From contig JAQFVV010006429.1 in assembly GCA_028023455.1 (NCBI GenBank), positions 310,001 to 374,000 of the forward strand: 64,000 nt of DNA. The letters run 5' to 3'. Positions within the stretch are counted from its first letter, which is position 1. Every line of letters starts with the position of its first letter. A model generated the notes under the pieces. The model had not been told where the DNA came from. It did no database searches and saw only the letters and a list, made by a program, of their open reading frames with translations. Of the stretch, positions 40,863-53,699 are shown piece after piece. The stretch is from Epiperipatus broadwayi (Eukaryota > Onychophora > Udeonychophora > Euonychophora > Peripatidae). The position numbers were made by a program, and so were the translations under genes.

Positions 40863-41409
40863 TTGATTTCTTTACCACCAAGATTATATTCTGCTGTGAC
40901 ACTCTCCAACAATGTAAAATCAGAGAAGACATTGATATACCTAAAAAGACAAATTGAATCAAGAAATGTGTTGACACATGCAAACTTCCTCCTATTCTGA
41001 ATATTTTTTTTTTAAATTACATCTGAATAGTTTCTGTCTTTTATATTTTTTTCAATTTCATATACTGTTTTTACTATTGGTAGAACTTTAAGATTGTTAT
41101 AAGTCAATGTTTATAGCATATCTGCAACAATTTTTTAGACATTCTATTCACCACCCATTTGGTAGCTTGTGTGATCAAGCTAAAATGTTGGTATATTTTT
41201 AATAAATATTATACATTAATATGTGGACAGTACTGCCTGTGGAATCATCAATTTGTATACAACAATATATAAAAGGGGGTATGAAGGAGAGGTCATGTTA
41301 CATGTTAGTAAAGCCAGTTTTATGTATAGAAAAAGTTGAGAATATCATGATAAACTACTTTTATGTAATGCAAATGATGAAGTCTTTTAATTAAATGCTT
41401 AAATATAGA
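40863..41409. other. A+T-rich intergenic DNA, nothing recognised
   Basis: No coding or repeat signal recognised. Confidence 0.5.
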
Positions 41410-43790
41410 TCATTTTTATGTAATGGAAGATTGAAGTATTGAAAGAGCAGTCTACTATTTAATGGAAAGTTGCTGGGATTGTAAAATTAGATAAAAAATG
41501 AAGAGGCAACTGGCTTAAAAAATGAAAACATGTGTTTTACTACCAAGCCAAATATTGGAAGCACAAGTGAAATGAGATTATTTATAATTAAAAATCAGAA
41601 AAATCAATGCTGTGAAGATTGATGGTATATTAGATAATGTGGTATGATTAGTTATGGAAATTGATAAAAGATACCAAATTCTGGTAATTCAGGTTCTTGC
41701 CCAATAAGTTCTTATTGAGATGAAGGTAAGAGTCTTTTCATATGGATGTATAAAATGTTATCAAGCAGGAAAAAAATAAAAATTGTCATGGTGGTCTTTA
41801 ATGATAAAACTGCCAAATGACTGAAAGATGAAAGTGCTTATGCTTAGAAAAAATAAGTTAATGGTGTCAAAAATGTGGGGAAATATTAGAAGAAAATAAA
41901 ACTGTAATTATAGTTATTATCTTTAAAATAAAAGCAAGAGAAAATTTGACATGAGAGCATCAAAATGAATGTTTACCAGAATTGAGTTATATGATGACTA
42001 ACAGAAAATATGTATACTGAAATTTTAATTTTCAAAATAGATTTAATACAAGAAATGATCATTGAAAAATGAGATATAAATGCAAAACTAGAAAGATAAA
42101 AAGTATTAAGAAATTCAACCTTAGAATTACATATTGTTTGGGTAATATATTGCATCTTAATATAAGTTCATGCCATCTATATGAAGGATTAGATTGATGT
42201 AATATCTACATGGATATGATTACAATATCAAATCCAATAAGATCTGTTAGAATTTCATCATCAGTTTTTTTAATTAAATGGACAGTTGAATTGTTGGAAG
42301 AATGAGAAGATTGAAGCCTGTTCATTAAAGTTTGAGTAATTGCTATTTAAGATAAAGCAAACATTGATTGTATATATGTGTGGGAGATTATGATCTGTCC
42401 CAACAAATGAGAGTTGGTTCTGTACAAAATACATATATTGGGAACCATGTATTTTTTGCATGTGTATGGTCATGCATATAGGTTGCTTGAGATAGGGTGG
42501 AGGATGAATAGACTTCCCCAGAAATAATCCAATAGATGTAGCAGATAATTTGAAGAATGCATTAGTAATATTGATTTTTAAGATAGATAATGAAGAAGAT
42601 ATTAGAAGTTATAGATATTTCTATTTTTTATTAGTTCTATACAAATATTTTATTAAGTCAATCACAACTCATGCTAGAAAATTTTATCCAGCCAAAACAA
42701 ACTGGATTTTAAAATGGTTTGTCTATAGAGAAAGGGCTAATGAATTTATAATTATGGTTTGAATTTATTGATTATGAAAAAGCATTTGTTTCTGTGAGAC
42801 TTTCTCTAGTCATTAAATCATTAGATCATCAACATATAAACCCAGAATATTGCTATATTCTGAACAATACTTATCAAAATGCAACAACAATAATTATATT
42901 GCATGATAATATTAACACTAACATTAAGAAGTATATATGATAGGATAATCTGATTTTTCCTAAAATTATTACTGAATTTTTACATAATGTATTTTGTGGA
43001 TGAAAATTGGAAGCTGTAAGGTAAAAGTAATTGGAGGTAATTTAAGATATCTAGTTTTTTTCAGATGATGTTATTTTTGTAAATAATACTTTTTGTAAAT
43101 AATAATACTAAGTTTTTGAAAATGCTGCAATATTTAACAGATGAAAGTAAAAAAGTAGAACTAGAAATAAATGCTAAAAATACTAAAGTAATGTTCAATG
43201 GATTTTCTCAGGAAAAATATGATTGATAATAATTAGAAGAAAATAAATACAAATATCTGACCAGATTGTTACTAAATGTGGAAGCATACCTAATTAAATT
43301 AATCATAAAAATAAATTGAAATGAAGTGTTTTTGTTAAAAATAAAATAACATTTAAAAAAATGTATTTATATGTTTGAATAGAAATGTTTGAAATAGTTT
43401 TACTAGTTCTTATTTATTGATCTCCAGAACAATACAGAGACTTTAGAGAGCTCAACAAACTTTGGGAAAATGTTTATTATGAGCAACAAGAATAGATTTA
43501 CAATAAAACACATGTGTTAGAATACAAAGAGATATCATTGAAAGAATGAATAAACTAAAATGAACTGGGCTGGATATATTTCTAGAAAGGATGATAATAG
43601 ATATGCAGTTGAAATCTTAGATAGGATATTAAATAAGTGTAAAACACCTAGAAATAAACCACATGTGAGATAGATGGATGAAATAAAGAAGATTACTAGA
43701 TATTATGATGAAGACACATAAACTGACTTATGCTTGGAGAGATTTTTATTCTGCAGTAAAATGATAAAGATTAAAAATGATGATGCATTT
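41410..43790 (+). mobile_element. RTE-clade LINE, second and older copy, interrupted
   Basis: Diverged copy of the 14.6-17.65 kb LINE in the same orientation, starting partway into the endonuclease. DNA matches include GATACCAAAT(T/G)C near 41672. Protein traces include IDYEKAF (about 42765), SDDVIFV (about 43060) and a tail after CTGCAGT. Many stops and indels are present. The segment matching about 15.6-16.3 kb of copy 1 is absent, and an R1 repeat occupies its place. This copy keeps both aspartates of the reverse transcriptase motif, where copy 1 has lost the second. Confidence 0.85.
42140..42515 (+). repeat. R1 repeat inside the LINE
   Basis: Aligns with the reverse complement of about 8400-8760: ATTGAAGCCTG(T)TCATTAAAG, TTCATCATCAG, TATATGTGTGGGAGAT and GAGATAGGGTGGAG in the same order. 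Identity is perhaps 70%. It lies exactly where the LINE coding region is interrupted. Confidence 0.7.
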
Positions 43791-45650
43791 ACATTGAATA
43801 TCAAACACATATGACAGAAGAAAAAAAGGAAATTAATTTTATACAAAAGTAATGTTGAATAATATTAATGTGATATTTCCTTAGGATTTATGTATTCACT
43901 TTTCTAATAAAATGTTTATATGAACTAAATTTAATGATTTGTGTGAGGTAATCTTTGCTTCTGATATTATTTTCCTAGAATAAGCATAACTATGATGAAT
44001 ATATAAAAAGACACCATTTCCATAAGTTGAATCTACATTGCAATAATTACCAAGAAATATAGACACAATATTATATTTATGGAATTTCTCTCTTGTATAA
44101 GAGTAGCTTCCAAAAAAAAATACTTCAAATTCTTATTCACAGAATTACTTTACTCAAATTTTTAACTAACAGCATCACAAAAAATGAATTAGACATACAT
44201 ATCAGTTACTGTATGACTTTTTAATTGTGTAATATTACAAAATATATTTAATGCATAATCCTATCTCTTGATATTTATATCTTAGATCGTAATCATATTT
44301 CTCCTTTCTAACTTTCTATTTAACATATATTAATCAAATGATGACACTTGAATCATGAAAGTTAATCATTCAAAAGCCTTTAATTTCTTTTTAACTGAAC
44401 AAAGACCTCTCTCAAAACCATCCCAAGTATGTCCCAATTTTGCCAAAAATCAAATTAGTTAAAATGTAGCTTGTGTTCTTTATATTCTATGCCTTTTTTT
44501 AAGTAGATTAGTATTTCCTACTGCTTGTATTTTAAATGATGGTATTTTTTTCATATTTTTCAAATGATAGTTTCTTTTCTACTTCTTAAGACAAATTATT
44601 ATTAAAGTTATTGTAACCAATGGCAACAAAATAAAAACCAAATTTATTTCATTATAATAAATGATTATTATAAAACAATAGACTAAATCCAGATAAACAA
44701 TAATTTTAATTCTTTCTCAATATATTTTTATATATACAATTTTATAATTTTTTATGCAAATATTTTAGAAAGTATTGTAAATATTGCTTATAATAAAAAA
44801 ATCAAATTTGAAATGATATTTATATAAAAACAAATACACTTCTTTTTGGAGTGTTTAAGATATGTTTACAGCTAAATTACTATTATGAAAATTATTGAAA
44901 ATACAACAGATTTTAAAATTTAAGTAACAACATTTATTCAACAGTCTTATCAAATTACAAATATATTTATCACTTGAAAAATAATAAAAATAATATTTTC
45001 TTCTATTAACAAGTCAAAGTAATTTTGTATCAAATTTTTCAAAATGGTTTCATAGTAAAATGTAACTATAGAGCTTAACAGATACAGGTTAGATCTGTCA
45101 TTATCTTACATTTGTCAAAAGCCATTTACTACTTTTTACTCTATGATAGATCAAATAGAGTATGTATAAATATCACTAATTTTTTTAAAAAAAAGTGTAT
45201 TGATCTATTATAGTTTATCATTTCATTTAATTATCAACATTTCTGATTATAAAAAGTAAATGTTTAATAAGGTTGATATGTGAAAATCTATCTCTATTGA
45301 GAAAAAAATATCTTAAACAATAAAGTATTGGAAAACATTTTGATATCTTATCTAGGAAAGGATAAATACATGGATGCTGTGTGATTCCTGAGTGGAAGAA
45401 TTAATCAAGGCATTTTATAGAAAAAATATGAGTTTAAAAAATATCTTATATAAAGCAAACATAATGATAAGTATAGGAATTAGTCTTGTTATCTGATACA
45501 TAACTGTATGTAATATTTTAGCGCTTAAATTCTGGAAAGAGACATTTTGCTTTCCGATGAAAACCAGTCTGCTGGTTGAAATATTAAAGCACTTTTATAG
45601 AAAAGTATTTTTTGTTTTATTATATATATGCTGTAATTTTTTATTTACCA
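43791..45650. other. A+T-rich intergenic DNA, nothing recognised
   Basis: No coding or repeat signal recognised. Confidence 0.5.
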
Positions 45651-47295
45651 TTGTAATTGAATAATATAGGCAAAAATAGTAAAAAAAATTGTTCGTTTTA
45701 TTTTACAGTATAGTAACTTCACCACTATTACTGGTCAGCTAACAGATAATATAGTTAAATAAAGTTCAAAAGTCTCTTTTATTACTGCTTAAGAAAAAAA
45801 TATAATTTTGGCATATATTTAAAGCTGTTTTCTAAGCAGATTTTGATAATGAACGCCTTTTATTTTCTTTGCAAAGCATAATTGAATTTATTATACAAAT
45901 AGAAAGACACCCACACATAAATGAACATTTTAGAAAGATATACAGAATAAAACAATAAATTAAACATAACAAAACAGAATATTTTAAAACATGTTCTACA
46001 TTAACCATATTATAATAATTACAATTAGCATTACATTTGGTTAAATAATAGAGCTAACAGTTCCTTTAAAAAATATGTGTGCATGCATGAAATATTTAAA
46101 CTTAATTTAAAAATATAAAGATAAAACTGGTAAAATTAATTTATTTTGTTTAGATAAAAAAAATTATTAAATGAATTTTTAAATACATATCTAAGAACTT
46201 TAAAATTTTATAAGTTATTTATTTGTTAATTAAATAAACCACTATAAAATTTATTGATATTTTGTACATAATTTAATATTCTATATGTTCAATATGTTCA
46301 TTAACGTTATATATGAAAAATAGGAACTTTTCACATCAAAATTAAAGAATTAAAACGTTTAATATTTTTATTTTTTCCCTGATTTTGTCCAGTGGCTGAA
46401 ATATTTTACTCTTAAAATAAAGCTAGACAATTTACTCATTTGCTTACTCCAGATCACCATGACAGTTTTCAAATTTTTTCCTGGAAAAAACTAAAAGCAG
46501 AAAAGCATTTTGGAAAATTATGACCAATTAGGATACTAGCTGATCAAAAACTATAAATAAAAATGCTTAGAAAAATCCAGTCACTCTTTGTAAGATTATA
46601 GTACATCAAAGATCCACTCAAATTAAACTTTTTCAGTAGCCAGTTTTTGACATCTTCTTCATAATGTCAATGTAGACAAACTCATTCTAGGAATTTTGTT
46701 TCACTGGTAAATGTCTTCTCCTCAAACTAAAATGGATAAACAACAACATGGATTATCACTAAATATTTTTTTAATCTAATTTATTGATTTCAACTATTAA
46801 TGAAACATTGTAAAATTGTTTATGGGATGCTCAATATAACTTCAATCATGTCACTTGTCTTTTTATTCAAAATAATTGTGAAATGACATAGTTGAAAACT
46901 ATGGATTATCTTGTAATGAATTAGTGAAAGATAAAACTTTAATTAATAAGTCTAAATCTATATATAAAGTCATATAAATATCACAACTTTTAGGGGTAAG
47001 TGCATGATTATTAATGAAAATCAACAAAGTTAATTTGTGTATTATTATAATTTATTTGCTGGGTTTTATTAAGTATTAAAATGACTTAACATATATAACA
47101 AAGTAATGTAAGTGTATGTAAACCAAAGGATTAATAGTATTGCTAATTAAATATGTGATAAACACTAACCACATGGACATAAATCTGCAAGTGTTCTCAA
47201 ATGGATTAAACTACTTGCTCTTTTTGTATAAAAAAACTACAATACAATGTTATTGCTCTAAGAATTGATTTAGGATTATAAATAGCACAATATGA
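45651..47295 (+). repeat. Diverged direct repeat C, left copy (interrupted)
   Basis: Two blocks (about 45651-45790 and 46620-47295) match 51690-52485 in the same order and orientation. Shared words include CAGATAATATAGT, ATGTCTTCTCCTCAAACTAA, TGCTCAATATAACTTCAA and GATTTAGGATTATAAATA. About 0.83 kb between the blocks has no counterpart in the right copy. No coding sequence recognised. Confidence 0.75.
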
Positions 47296-49740
47296 ACATA
47301 TGACAAATATCAAAGTAATCTGCAGACATTCTAAAATGGATTACTGTGCTAATTATACAATTGGAATCGGATTATCAAACTTGCTTAATATTTTTTAGCA
47401 AATCATCATATTAAGTTTCGCTAATGATTAAACCTCCCAATGAAATTGTATTGGATTTATAATTTAACATATAATTCCAGTCAATTTTAAATATTGGAAT
47501 ACTATTCAAAATGTAAATATTTCACTGGATAATTATTAACCGTTCATAAAAGTAGGATTACAAATTGATGGATTACTTTAGATAAACTTTTTAATTATAT
47601 AGTTAAAGTTATTATTAGTGTAATAAATAAATAAAAAAGTTCTCAAGATAACATATAAAATACAGACAACAATTTTATATGTTTTATTGATGATATTGGG
47701 TATGGTGTAAGGTGTGTGATTTACATTTTATATTAGAATCAGTTTGTACTTAAGTAAACTAACTTTTAAATTTATGTAAACCCATTTACATTTAATTTAC
47801 CATATGTTTTATTAGCTCTTAAATTCAGCTTCAGATCGATAGATGTTAATCATGTTTAATTTAAATAACTAAATTACTAAGGAATATTTATGTGCTAGTG
47901 TCTGTGATATTCGTATTAGTTTTGAAATATTATAATATGCAATAAGACATTATGATGCTATAAATAATATAAATTGTATTTGTTAGTAGAGGTATATTCC
48001 TTATTAATTATTAAAACTTTAAATAATACAAAATCATAAGTTATTTTAGTAAAGCATATGAATATATAATAAAAAAAGTTATGTATTTTGTGTATCATTT
48101 AAAAGGGCTGAGTAAATAATATTACTTACTCTAAAAGAACAAAAGAACAAGCCAGATTTATAAAATGAGATTGATAATTTATAATTAAAAACATTATAAA
48201 TCATTATTATCCTCCAGTATGTAAAATTAGGATTTCTTTTAATATTATTCAATCCTCTCCAATAGATTGCTAATGTCTTTGCAATACTTTAGAATTACAT
48301 ATATTCATATCCTAAGCTTAGATTTTGCTCTAATAATAAATTACGTTTACTATTGTTCACTTAAAATTTTTATTATTTTTGTGTCTATTCTTGTTATTTT
48401 ATAAGAAAGTATTAATTATATTTAGTATATCTATTTGTTATTATTGAAACTATCCTCTTTGCATATTTGTGAAAAAAAGGTCACGTTTAGAACTAATAAA
48501 TTTCATATAAAATTTATTAAATTTTATACATCATTTATTATTAATATTGCTATCTGAAATACAAATTAGTAGTTAGGTGATGTACAATAATATTCGATTT
48601 TACATTCATAGTATATAGAATTAATGAATAAACTTTACATCCATAATTTTTTTAATTTTATTTAAATGATTATGATTAATTTGATAACACTGAGATAAGC
48701 AATTACTTAAACATTATATTTAAGTTAGGAGAGAGAATTAATTAATTTGTTGGCTTATTTAAAATACATATTAATTTATATTAAAGTAGTTCTTTACACA
48801 AGAGATATCATATCAAATATTGCCCTTAAGAATAAAGTAAAATTATTAATATACATCTACAACAATAGTCTGAGAAAGATATACTTCTTAAATTTTGTGA
48901 ATTATTAAATTCTGGAAAAGTATTAACATTTATTTTATGTGGAGATAATTCAGGTATGTATTTTAGTTTTTTTTTTTTTTTATAAGTGCAAAACTAGTCA
49001 TAAACATATTCCATATGAAAATGCATTCAAACTCGTCCAATCGTCTTTAGCTTCTACCTGACTGCAAACTGAAGTTTGGGTTCCAATTGGGTTAGTTAAT
49101 TTTGTCTTTCCAACATTATGCTCTGATAAACTCATACTTTAAAATAAAAATATTATGATTAAATAGATGATTTTGACATGATTTAGATAGTTACATCTAG
49201 TTAATTTTAGCCATAATGCATAGCATGAGAATTTTAATTTCATTAATATTCAATTTTAAATTTCTAAAGAAATTTAAGAGAGCAACTGGTGTAGTGAATT
49301 AACATTACATTTTATTTGTTAATAAATCAGTAGTGAATTATCTAGACATGAGTGTTTTTTTTTTTGGTTAATGTTCAGTATTTTTTTTAGAATGACTTTG
49401 AAGATGACATTGTTAGCGTGATCCATATTAATATAAAATAATTATTTCATGTATTGCTAAATTTCCATGATAGTATAGGTAGTCATATTTATAAATGAAG
49501 AGACTATATTTCCTGAATAAATAAAGTGATTATAACAAATATCTTTGTTGTTGTTATATAAAAATAGTTGTTTTCTTTAGGACAAGTGAGAGGAATATCA
49601 ATAGCAACAGGTAGATGTACAGGAATCTATCAACAGTAATAAAATTTAATATTTTGAGTGCTTGTTAATATTTCATTAGAGGCTTAAAAAGTATCACATG
49701 AAAAGCTTGAAGACATTAGGGTTAGCTTGATTTTTACAAA
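47296..49740. other. A+T-rich DNA between the C repeats
   Basis: No recognised coding sequence. A patch near 49040-49100 is less A+T-rich (CTGACTGCAAACTGAAGTTT) but unassigned. Confidence 0.45.
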
Positions 49741-51235
49741 GATGAATCAGTTACTAAATTTAGTATTTTAAATGAGAAACTAGCAAAAGTTAGCTGTCAG
49801 TTAATAGCAACAAATCATTATATTAAACAAATAGAGACACAATGAAATAAAATTACAGAAAAATTTAAAAATGGTCTTGAAATAAAATTTAGTAAATATA
49901 TAGAAAACTATGAGGTATTACAAAATAAATTGATCTTATGGCAAGATAACGTAAAAGCTGAGGTCTAGCAAATAAATAATGACTTTCGAAATCAAAACAA
50001 AAATAAATTTGATAATATAAAGAAAAAAATAAAAGAAAGCCAAAAGTTTCAGGTCCATATTTAAAGGAGATATAAAAAGACTACAAAAATATTTTAAAAA
50101 ATATCTGTGAATTCAAAAGGGTGGTCAGAACAAACAATAGAGTACAACCAAAATATGTCCACTGAATGTTAACTTTTCAAAAAAAAAATAAATAAGCCAA
50201 ACAGTCAAACTACAAGACTATAAAAGTGGCATTAAATAGTTAAACAAGCATATAAAAATAGATGTTCAGGTGCATGAATTTGAATAAAAATTTAATTAGT
50301 TACAACCATCAATGACAAAAATATAATGGTATAAAGTCCTAAGATTATAAATATAGTGAATAATAAATCAGGAGTTTATGTAACTAGCACCATAAAGGAT
50401 GATCATGACCAACTACATTCTCATAATGATGTGGATAATTATGCTTCTTTATGTCATAATCATTATTTCTTACAAAACCTAGAACTAGGAGACAGTACAT
50501 TAAGAAACTCAACCATATTAAAATTTGTTAATCTGAAAGTATTTAAGGGAAAATGTTATGATATCCCCTCCAAATACCTACAAAGCTTAGAAGAGCTATT
50601 CAAATAGAGCAATCTTAGTTGAAAAAAACTAGCTATTACTAGTAACAATTTATATAACCCAGCTAAAGACTGGTGATAGTATAATATTACTATTACTAAT
50701 AATAATCTTTATTTGACAAACTGCACACATATTGTGACTACAAGCACTTAATTTTGACAAGCCTTTGGGGTGAATATCATTAGGATATTGCTCATTATCA
50801 TCTTTCACAAGTAAAGTATACAGTCAACAATGTAACTTATAATCAAATTATCTAAGTATCAAATAATCAAAATTCAGTGACATAATAAGCAGATCAAAAT
50901 ACTATTAAAAAGGTTGCTGAAATTCTGGACAATGAGTGAAAGGTCTTATGAAAGTAGATATAAAACTCCTAGGAAATCTGTTAATTATTCCTTCTCAAAT
51001 ATTAATATACGTATTCAAAATAGAACTAACCACATATATAAAAATCCTAAAGAAAATAAACAAATTCCATATAAAAATATCAACCACAATGAAAAAGAGA
51101 AAAAATAATTCATTGGCAATAATGAGAAGATGGAAGATTATTCGGAAAATAAAATTTCAAAATATCTCTGTAAATATAACAGAATCTAGATCAAGTACTA
51201 GTTACACAGATGATAACACTAATGATGTAGTTTAA
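49741..51235 (+). pseudogene. Degraded coiled-coil reading frames of unknown origin
   Basis: From 49741 one frame reads about 105 codons with only two stops: FSILNEKLAKVSCQLI, KFKNGLEIKFSKYIENYEV, LQNKLILWQDNVKAEV, FDNIKKKIKESQKFQ. This is a heptad-like, K/E/N/L-rich segment. At 50356-50607 an 83-codon frame contains TSTIKDDHDQLHSHNDVDNY and YDIPSKYLQSLEELFK. Further basic frames follow at 50914-51235. The pattern resembles a retroelement ORF1/gag-like protein after decay, but no RNA-binding or catalytic motif is recognised. It lies between the two C repeats. Confidence 0.4.
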
Positions 51236-51689
51236 ACCAATCCAAAGAAAGTCTTTGATGACAAATATAAACATCACCCATTAAAATATTATATAAGTGC
51301 ATGAAACAGGTGTTTATAACAATTACATGTAACATATAGATAAGATTAGCTTGAAATAAAAGATAATCATACTAATAAATGCTAAGATAGTTAACTAGTT
51401 AATGATGAGAAGTGTAAAATTGAGACTAGTGATTTGAAAATAGAGAGGTTGTTGTACATCTTTAAAATTTAATTTGAAGGAAGAGAGAAGAAATATTTTT
51501 GTCTCTTTCTTTTTCCAATCCTTAAAAGTGATTTACCCCAAATGTCCACATCCCAGTTCAATAAAATTTAATAATGATTATAGTAGCAACGTTAATATTA
51601 ATTAAGTATTGATAATTTATTTCATTTATATTTCCTACTATTATTAAAGATCTTTTTTTTTTCTCTGGGAAAGGGATAAACTATAATCT

Positions 51690-52485
51690 TAAATTTACTA
51701 TCGTAATTGATTAATATAATCAAGAACTATAAAAAAAATATTGACTTTATTTTCTGGTTAAGCAAAGTAAATTCATCAATATTATTGGTTAGATAGCAGA
51801 TAATATAGTCAAAATTAAATACAAAAGCCTTTCATATTACACCCTATATAAATTTTTAAATGGCTATTTTTTGACATAGGCACACTCATTCTAGCTATTT
51901 TGCTTAGTTGGTAGAATGTCTTCTCCTCAAACTAAAATGACTAAACAACAACAGAGATTATCACTAAATATTTTTTAAGAAAATTTAATCTATTGCTTTC
52001 AACTATTAATGAAAACTTTTTAAAACTTCTTATGGAATGCTCAATATAACTTCAAACAAGGCACTTGTATCTTCATTCAAAATAATTGTGAAATAACTTG
52101 TTAGAAAACAATGGATAACATTGGAATGACTTGGCTAAAAATAAAACTTTAATTAATAAATCTAAATCCACGTATAATGTCATATAAATTTTATACATTA
52201 TTATTGAAAAATCAATGAAGATAATTCGTTTACAGATTATAATTTATTTGTTAGATCTTATTAAGTATTAAAACAAGCTTAACTATATAGCAAAATAAAT
52301 TAAGTGTATGTTGTAAACTAAATTTATAATGTACCACTATTAAAATATCTGATAAGTACCAACTATAAGATATAAATTTGTGAGGGTTCTCAAATAGATT
52401 AAACCACTCTTTCTTCTTTGGAATAAAAAATCTACAATTCAATGTCATTGTTTAAGAATGGATTTAGGATTATAAATACCAATAA
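51690..52485 (+). repeat. Diverged direct repeat C, right copy
   Basis: About 0.8 kb matching the left copy at roughly 75-80% by eye. The 65-codon minus frame at 52251-52448 falls within it, is not preserved in the other copy and is not called. Confidence 0.75.
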
Positions 52486-52975
52486 CCAAGAAAATGTTTT
52501 ACTGGGTATCGTTAAAAATATAAAAAAAAATATTTTAATTTGGTATTAACCTTTTAACCGCTAATTATATTATTGGTTGTATGAGGTAAAAATCAAATCT
52601 TTTAATTGGCCAACTCACAAACTGAAGACAAAGCCTATTGTTAAAACATATTCGCCTATAATATTAAATTCAACTCAGATACGTTTATAAAAAGTATATT
52701 ACTAATTTTTCAGGTTATGAAGAGAACGAAAGTTCTTTCAAAAATAAATTGCTATTTATTTATTCTAAAATATTCAATTTCAGCAACATAAAAGCTATAA
52801 TATAAACAAAAAGGTCGACTTTTACGTTATAGAAAAGTAAATATTTCTTTTAAATATTTCTTTAATATTTTTACTAAAATCTTCAATATTTTTTGAAAAT
52901 AATTTTTTTTTTTTAGTTTTTTTAAAAAACTAGTTTAATTTCTGAAATTATATTTTTTTAATACTTAAAATTGCA
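52486..52975. other. A+T-rich DNA upstream of the putative promoter
   Basis: Nothing recognised. Confidence 0.5.
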
Positions 52976-52984
52976 TTTGAAATG

Positions 52985-53248
52985 AAAATCTCAGCGTTTT
53001 TCTTTATTTTCTTTGATCAGGCGGTTTCTTTGTTCTTTCCAGCCAATCAGAATGTCTTTTTCGGCTGAGAGCTCACTAACAACCAATTACAAACGATGTT
53101 CTTTCTTTGTTTAGGTTTAAATGCATTTTTTTTTATTTTTTACTTGTAAAATAAATTGGAAGAGGGCACCATCTTACAGAACTTTTAAAAACCTATTCAA
53201 AACCTATCAAACAAATTTTTTAGCATAAGAACTGGCAGAGTTAGAGTG
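52985..53248 (+). promoter_or_regulatory. Putative promoter and 5' leader with CCAAT boxes
   Basis: Less A+T-rich than its surroundings. It contains CCAGCCAATCAGAATG (about 53039) and CAACCAATTAC (about 53079), two CCAAT-type boxes about 40 bp apart in the same orientation, 160-210 bp upstream of the ATG at 53249. No TATA box at a standard distance is obvious, as expected for many CCAAT promoters. Transcription start is unknown. Confidence 0.45.
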
Positions 53249-53313
53249 ATGTCAGATGTCGACGAGGAGCTTCGTAAGAGACGGTTGAAATACAATATCA
53301 TTTATGATTTGAA
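53249..53313 (+). CDS. Putative first coding exon of a host gene (partial)
   Basis: ATG with G at -3 opens a 65-nt frame reading MSDVDEELRKRRLKYNIIYD then L, ending in TTGAA at a perfect splice donor GTAAGT (53314). The intron phase is 2. The peptide is charged and begins acidic (DVDEE), then basic (RKRR). Base and codon use (GTC GAC GAG GAG CTT CGT) stand out from the window. I do not recognise the protein. Without splicing the frame stops at once (AAG TAA), so it is credible only as an exon. Downstream exons could not be identified in the remaining 10.7 kb, which would then be first intron. Confidence 0.5.
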
Positions 53314-53522
53314 GTAAGTTATTTATTCTCTTTTATGTTTGGAAAATCCACCAAATAAATTTTACTGTAATAACATTTGATTATCATTAATAAATAACCA
53401 TTGGTTGCTCTTCTGTCAATTACAGAGCATATTTTGAGTGTGAATGTTTTTAAGTCATTTAAATTTTTAATTTTTGATAAGCTAAAAAATTTGATTAGTT
53501 AAAACAACTGTCAATCAAATAC
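53314..53522. other. Putative start of intron 1
   Basis: Follows the consensus GTAAGT donor; A+T-rich, nothing else recognised. Confidence 0.35.
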
Positions 53523-53695
<173 letters not shown>

Positions 53696-53699
53696 AATA

